Part shown: piece by piece, positions 7,786 through 10,567 of the stretch
How positions within the stretch are numbered: the stretch's first letter is position 1
Layout: every line of letters starts with the position of its first letter
Origin: an uncultured Flavobacteriales bacterium
GTDB taxonomy: Bacteria > Bacteroidota > Bacteroidia > Flavobacteriales_E > Vicingaceae
DNA: 10,567 bases
NCBI GenBank assembly: GCA_937925525.1
Contig: CALALS010000009.1
Coordinates: forward strand, 1-10,567
Direction: 5' to 3'
Made by a program: the position numbers and the translations under genes
Notes under the pieces: generated by a model
What the model was told of the DNA's origin: nothing
Database searches by the model: none
What the model saw: only the letters and a program-made list of their open reading frames with translations

Positions 7786-9189
7786 ATGGGACAATTTGTT
7801 ATTATAGGAATATCAGCAGGAATTTTATTCCTATTCATCTTAATTTATTCAATGTTCAGAAGGTACAAACGTTGTCCCTCAGATAGAATATTAGTAGTAT
7901 ATGGTAAAGTAGGTTCAGGAAGTGATGGTTCTCGTTCTGCAAAATGTATTCACGGTGGTGCAGCATTTATCTGGCCTATCATTCAAGATTATGAGTTCTT
8001 AGACTTAACTCCACTTTCTATTGACATAGACCTGAAAGGAGCATTAAGTAAACAAAACATTCGGGTTGATGTTCCTTCACGTTTTACTGTGGGTATTTCT
8101 ACCGAGCCGGGCATTATGACCAATGCCGCAGAACGTTTATTAGGTCTGCAACAACAACAAATTTATGACCTTGCCAAAGACATCATTTTCGGGCAACTGC
8201 GTTTGGTAGTAGCCACTATGGATATTGAAGAAATCAATAACAACAGAGATAAATTTTTATCTAACGTAACCGCAAACGTTGAGGCTGAGCTTCAAAAAAT
8301 AGGGTTGAAACTGATTAACGTAAACGTTACCGATATTAAAGACGAATCGGGTTATATAGAAGCTTTGGGTAAAGAAGCTGCCGCAAAAGCCATAAACGAT
8401 GCCAAAAGAAGTGTAGCAGAAAAAAACAGAGACGGTTCTATTGGTGAGGCTAACGCCATGCAGGACCAAAGAGTGCAAGTAGCCAATGCCGATGCCAAAG
8501 CTGTAGAAGGAGAAAACTTAGCCAAAATTCAGATTGCTAATTCAGAAGCATTAAGAAGAGAAAAAGAAGCAGAAGCTTTAAAGCTAGCCACCGCAGCAGA
8601 AAAAGTACAAGCCGCAAAAGCATTACAAGAAGCTTACGCAGCAGAGCAACAAGCAGAAGACGCCAGAGCGGAAAAAGAAAAAGCAAGCCAACAAGCCGAC
8701 ATCATTGTTTCGGTAGAAATTGAAAAACGTAAAATTGAAATTCAGGCAGAAGCAGAAGCAGAAAACATCAGAAGAATTGCAAAAGGTAAAGCAGACGGTG
8801 TTTTGTTTGAAAAAGAAGCAGAAGCAAAAGGTATTTTTGAAGTATTAACCAAACAAGCAGAAGGCTTAAACCAAATTGTAAAAGCTGCGGGTAATGATGT
8901 AAATGGTGCTGCATTATTAATTATTGCAGACAAACTACAAGACCTTGTTAAACTACAGTCAGAAGCTATTAAAAACATTAAAATTGACAAAGTTACGGTT
9001 TGGGATGGCGGTAACGGTGGAAAAGACGGCAAAACCTCAACGGCTAATTTCTTATCGGGCATTTATCAATCCGTTCCTCCGTTAGACGAAGTATTTAAAA
9101 TGACGGGCATGGAGTTACCTAAATACCTAAAAGGAGAAAAGAAAGACGAACAACAAGCAGACACAGAACCCGACAACAAAACTGAATAG
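7786..9189 (+). CDS. Flotillin family (SPFH/PHB domain) protein, FloT/YuaG-like
   Basis: This 467-residue protein has one N-terminal membrane segment (about 4-23) and then an SPFH/Band 7 domain (about 28-195). That domain includes CPSDRILVVYGKVG, IHGGAAFIWPIIQDYEFL, LSIDI, RVDVPSRFTVGI and GLKLINVNVTDIKD. A long Ala/Glu/Lys-rich coiled coil (about 195-350) has repeated EAEA, EKEAEA and AEAEAENIRR segments. The C-terminal part carries KVTVWDGGNGG, a flotillin-type end, then a short charged tail. Flotillins form large oligomers on the inner membrane face and organise lipid and protein microdomains. Neighbouring NfeD proteins are their usual partners, and here the nfeD-like gene ends 2 bases upstream. 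Length and layout match FloT/YuaG and YqiK better than the shorter FloA, which lacks the long EA-rich region. The gene is complete. What it scaffolds in this organism cannot be told from the sequence. Confidence 0.93.
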   Translation: MGQFVIIGISAGILFLFILIYSMFRRYKRCPSDRILVVYGKVGSGSDGSRSAKCIHGGAAFIWPIIQDYEFLDLTPLSIDIDLKGALSKQNIRVDVPSRFTVGISTEPGIMTNAAERLLGLQQQQIYDLAKDIIFGQLRLVVATMDIEEINNNRDKFLSNVTANVEAELQKIGLKLINVNVTDIKDESGYIEALGKEAAAKAINDAKRSVAEKNRDGSIGEANAMQDQRVQVANADAKAVEGENLAKIQIANSEALRREKEAEALKLATAAEKVQAAKALQEAYAAEQQAEDARAEKEKASQQADIIVSVEIEKRKIEIQAEAEAENIRRIAKGKADGVLFEKEAEAKGIFEVLTKQAEGLNQIVKAAGNDVNGAALLIIADKLQDLVKLQSEAIKNIKIDKVTVWDGGNGGKDGKTSTANFLSGIYQSVPPLDEVFKMTGMELPKYLKGEKKDEQQADTEPDNKTE

Positions 9190-9192
9190 AAA

Positions 9193-9227
9193 TTTGAAGT
9201 GTTGAAGGCTAAGTTTTAAGTGTTAAA
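9193..9227. repeat. Short degenerate direct repeat after the flotillin gene
   Basis: TTTGAAGTGTTGAA (9193-9206) and TTTTAAGTGTTAAA (9214-9227) are near-identical 14-mers with a 21-base offset, just past the flotillin stop. The pair may be a remnant of a longer tandem repeat or simple slippage. No function is visible. Confidence 0.4.
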
Positions 9228-9259
9228 TAAAAACTTCTCCCTTGAGAGATGGAGAGAGT
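9225..9259 (-). terminator. Putative intrinsic terminator of the small leftward gene
   Basis: ACTTCTCC (9233-9240) pairs with GGAGAGAGT (9251-9259) as an eight-pair stem with one bulged G and a ten-base loop. Read leftwards, the stem is followed by a T-rich run (TTTTTATTT, complement of the A-rich bases 9225-9233). This suits termination of the gene ending at 9283. In the rightward direction there is no T run, so support as a flotillin terminator is weak. Confidence 0.4.
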
Positions 9260-9282
9260 GATTAATTTCTAGTGCCTATTTC

Positions 9283-9543
9283 CTAATTCTTAGTTGTAGT
9301 TCTGATTTCAGACAATGTTTTAATACCTAAGGACTCCATATAAAGAATCAAACATGAAATAGACTCACCCTCCCAAGCATTTTCATAAATATTAAAGTTA
9401 CTCTCGGCTTTTTTCAAATCTTTAAGGGTCGTCTTATTTAAATCTATTTTTAAATAAGATGAAACTTCTCTCAAGTATTCCTCTATTCCTTCACACTCCC
9501 TTGGCCAACTTGAAATAGCCTCATTTAATAAATTATTTTCCAT
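9283..9543 (-). CDS. Small hypothetical protein, 86 aa
   Basis: The leftward gene runs from ATG at 9543 to TAG at 9285-9283. I do not recognise the product. It starts MENNLLNEAISSWP and looks mostly helical and acidic, with repeated short amphipathic stretches (EEYLREVSSYLKIDL, TTLKDLKKAESNFNIYENAW), one Trp-Glu-Gly turn and two Cys. It has no signal peptide or membrane segment, so it is probably cytoplasmic. Codon use is ordinary for this window and no larger gene covers it, which argues that it is real. The same frame stays open upstream through the palindrome at 9571-9592, but the Met at 9543 is the only reasonable start. It is isolated, convergent with the flotillin gene and downstream of the 21-bp repeat array. 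It could also be the remnant of a longer accessory gene. Confidence 0.55.
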   Translation of the reverse strand: MENNLLNEAISSWPRECEGIEEYLREVSSYLKIDLNKTTLKDLKKAESNFNIYENAWEGESISCLILYMESLGIKTLSEIRTTTKN

Positions 9544-9570
9544 AAATTTTATCTCGTTATACCCCCATCT

Positions 9571-9592
9571 CTCGCAAGCGTCCGCTTGTGAG
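9571..9592. repeat. REP-like GC-rich palindrome
   Basis: CTCGCAAGCG (9571-9580) and CGCTTGTGAG (9583-9592) form a ten-pair hairpin with one G-T pair and a two-base centre. It is the most GC-rich short stretch in the AT-rich intergenic region and resembles a dispersed REP element rather than a terminator, as no T run follows on the leftward side. It lies about 28 bases upstream of the small leftward gene and so could be in its leader. Confidence 0.5.
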
Positions 9593-9658
9593 TAAAAATA
9601 GCAATAAATTAGTTTACTTCAGCTTTAGTTTCCACTTTTAGAAGCACTGACTAAAACC

Positions 9659-10057
9659 ACTTAAGCAAGGTACTACAGAACTTTACACAAGTGTTGAACA
9701 ACTTTACCTGCTTTTACAACAACTTGAGATAGGCATACAATGACTTATCCGACTTATTCCGTTACTTACGCTTGATTTACAACCACTTGAGATGGATGTC
9801 CAGCTACTTACGCTGTATGTACATAAACTTACCGGACTTGTTCATTAACTTACGCTTGATGTTTTTTGACTTACGCTACTTCTAACACAACTTACCCTGC
9901 TTCTTTTGCAGCTCACGCTGTTTGTATTTTGACTTACGCATGAGATATTTTAACTTACGCTTTATGTTTTTGAACTTACGCTGCTTCTCGCATAACTTAC
10001 CATGCTTGTATTACCACTTACGCTGCTTACTCCGCAACTCAAGAGCCTTGTCATTTA
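9659..10057. repeat. Strictly phased 21-bp degenerate tandem array, 19 units
   Basis: Nineteen units of exactly 21 bases follow each other without a single indel, starting at 9659, 9680, 9701 and so on to 10037. Columns 1-4 read ACTT in nearly all units. Columns 5-9 favour ACGCT or a close variant (ACCCT, GAGAT). Columns 13 and 15 are T in 17 of 19 units each. The other columns vary freely, so the consensus is ACTTACGCTnnnTnT plus six loose bases. The right two thirds (from 9764) are best conserved and the left units decay. The repeat is far too short and variable to be a CRISPR, and no frame is open through it. Possible roles are a multi-site protein-binding array with sites two helical turns apart, a decayed heptad-repeat gene, or a non-coding repeat family. 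The sequence does not decide between them. Confidence 0.9.
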
Positions 10058-10112
10058 ACTAAAAACAGATGTAATAACACCAAAGGGAAACAACAGAAAA
10101 CAAAAGGCTTTT

Positions 10113-10567
10113 TTAATACACCAAAAGCTCTTGCAGTTTTTGCTCAAAGCGTTTGTTAGGCATAAAGTTTTCTTCTAATTGGTTAATAAACGGTATGGGC
10201 GTATCCAGCGCACCCACTCTCACTACCGGAGCATCTAAGTTTTCAAAGCAGTGTTCGTTTATCAAACTAGCAATGTCGGCACCAATACCACCCGTTAAGC
10301 TATCTTCGTGCAATACAATGGCTTTGCCTGTTTTGTTTACAGAGGCATAAATGGCTTCGGTATCTAATGGAGCCAGTGTGCGCAAATCAATTAAATCTGC
10401 AGAAATGTTGGGGTTTTCATTCAAATAACTCAATGCCCAATGCACGCCCAAACCATAAGTAATTATGCTCACATCTGTTCCTTCTTTTAAAAGCTTGGCT
10501 TTACCAAACGGTAAGGTATAATAATCATCAGGAATTTCTTGGGTAACGCTTCGGTAAAGTGCTTTAT
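10113..10567 (-). CDS. Dehydrogenase E1 component, beta (transketolase C-terminal) part; 5' end beyond the right edge
   Basis: The leftward frame enters at 10567 and stops with TAA at 10115-10113, giving 150 residues. It begins KALYRSVTQEIPDDYYTLPF, continues GKAKLLKEGTDVSIITYGLG, and ends KRFEQKLQELLVY. The segment is the end of the pyrimidine-binding domain and all of the transketolase C-terminal domain. It includes the LIDLRTLAPLD strand, VLHEDSLTGGIGADIASLI, the DAPVVRVGALDTPIPF stretch and the final helix. This is the conserved end of the beta part of thiamine-diphosphate E1 subunits of 2-oxo acid dehydrogenases (pyruvate or branched-chain). The HEDxxxGGxGAE/D motif and the (I/L)DTP(I/V)PF segment are characteristic. 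In Bacteroidota, alpha and beta are often fused in one chain of about 660-700 residues, which this piece resembles; that cannot be proved here. The substrate, pyruvate or a branched-chain oxo acid, cannot be assigned. A GTG codon at 10472 is internal, not the start. Confidence 0.9.
   Translation of the reverse strand, partial: KALYRSVTQEIPDDYYTLPFGKAKLLKEGTDVSIITYGLGVHWALSYLNENPNISADLIDLRTLAPLDTEAIYASVNKTGKAIVLHEDSLTGGIGADIASLINEHCFENLDAPVVRVGALDTPIPFINQLEENFMPNKRFEQKLQELLVY

Larger units (their letters stand above)
9544..10112. other. 569-base region without an intact gene
   Basis: Between the small leftward gene and the E1 dehydrogenase gene I find no intact coding sequence, tRNA or recognised RNA. 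It holds the palindrome at 9571-9592 and the 21-bp array at 9659-10057. About 60 bases on the left side (9601-9658) may contain two further decayed units beginning ACTT at 9616 and 9634, out of exact phase. On the right, a decayed unit beginning ACTAAAAAC starts at 10058. No convincing terminator for the E1 gene was found in 10079-10112. Confidence 0.7.

Noticed and set aside
8742..9062. Leftward open frame of 106 codons opposite the flotillin coiled coil
   Set aside because: It is the mirror of the GCA/GAA-rich repeats of the flotillin gene, giving low-complexity Ala/Ser/Phe sequence, and has no promoter or family signal.
9659..10057. CRISPR array
   Set aside because: The conserved part is only about 9 bases with unit length 21, the repeat itself is degenerate, and no cas gene is present. 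True CRISPR repeats are longer and near-identical.
9650..10064. ACTAAAA at 9650-9656 and 10058-10064 as direct repeats flanking an inserted array (target-site duplication)
   Set aside because: A seven-base AT-rich match is easily due to chance, the spacing is not in phase with the 21-base units, and no terminal inverted repeats or transposase accompany it.
10079..10112. Terminator for the E1 dehydrogenase gene around AAAAGCC/TTTT
   Set aside because: Only a four-pair A-T stem with a three-base loop can be drawn, and the following bases do not form a clean T run, so it is not supported.
10153..10350. Rightward open frame of 65 codons opposite the E1 dehydrogenase gene
   Set aside because: The opposite strand encodes well-conserved E1 motifs, and the rightward product resembles nothing and has no start signals.

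Overview
The window looks like a chromosomal segment of an AT-rich Bacteroidota bacterium. Four things point there. Three secreted proteins carry C-terminal type IX secretion (Por/T9SS type A) sorting domains. A divergent gene begins with the N-terminus typical of the fused SecDF translocase of this phylum. Two promoters fit the Bacteroidota-type TAnnTTTG -7 element. The right edge carries the C-terminus of an E1 dehydrogenase of the alpha/beta type common in Bacteroidota. Family and genus cannot be read from the sequence.

Left part (1-7118): the first 58 codons of secDF run leftwards off the window. Divergent from it is a block of three tandem paralogues (749, 766 and 764 aa). Each has a signal peptide, nine FG-GAP/VCBS-type Asp-rich calcium loops, a Cys-containing insert and a T9SS sorting domain. 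Genes 1/2 and 2/3 overlap by the same 23 bases at equivalent sites, so they were most likely duplicated in tandem and are transcribed together. The products should be exported by Sec, then moved across the outer membrane by T9SS and surface-attached or released. Their ligand is unknown.

Middle (7196-9189): a two-gene operon encodes an NfeD-family membrane protein with a C-terminal OB-like domain and, 2 bases later, a flotillin. This is the classic pairing (YuaF-YuaG/FloT, YqiJ-YqiK) for membrane microdomain organisation.

Right part (9190-10567): a convergent region holds a putative leftward terminator, a small unrecognised leftward gene (86 aa), a REP-like palindrome, and then the most unusual element of the window. 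This is about 400 bp made of 19 consecutive units of exactly 21 bp. Each unit has a conserved ACTTACGCT-type head, two isolated conserved T columns and an otherwise divergent tail, and there is no indel. After it comes the 3' end of an E1 dehydrogenase gene, read leftwards. The array does not match a CRISPR, a known RNA or an intact gene. Its fixed two-helical-turn (or seven-codon) period despite strong sequence divergence is the best candidate for something undescribed here.
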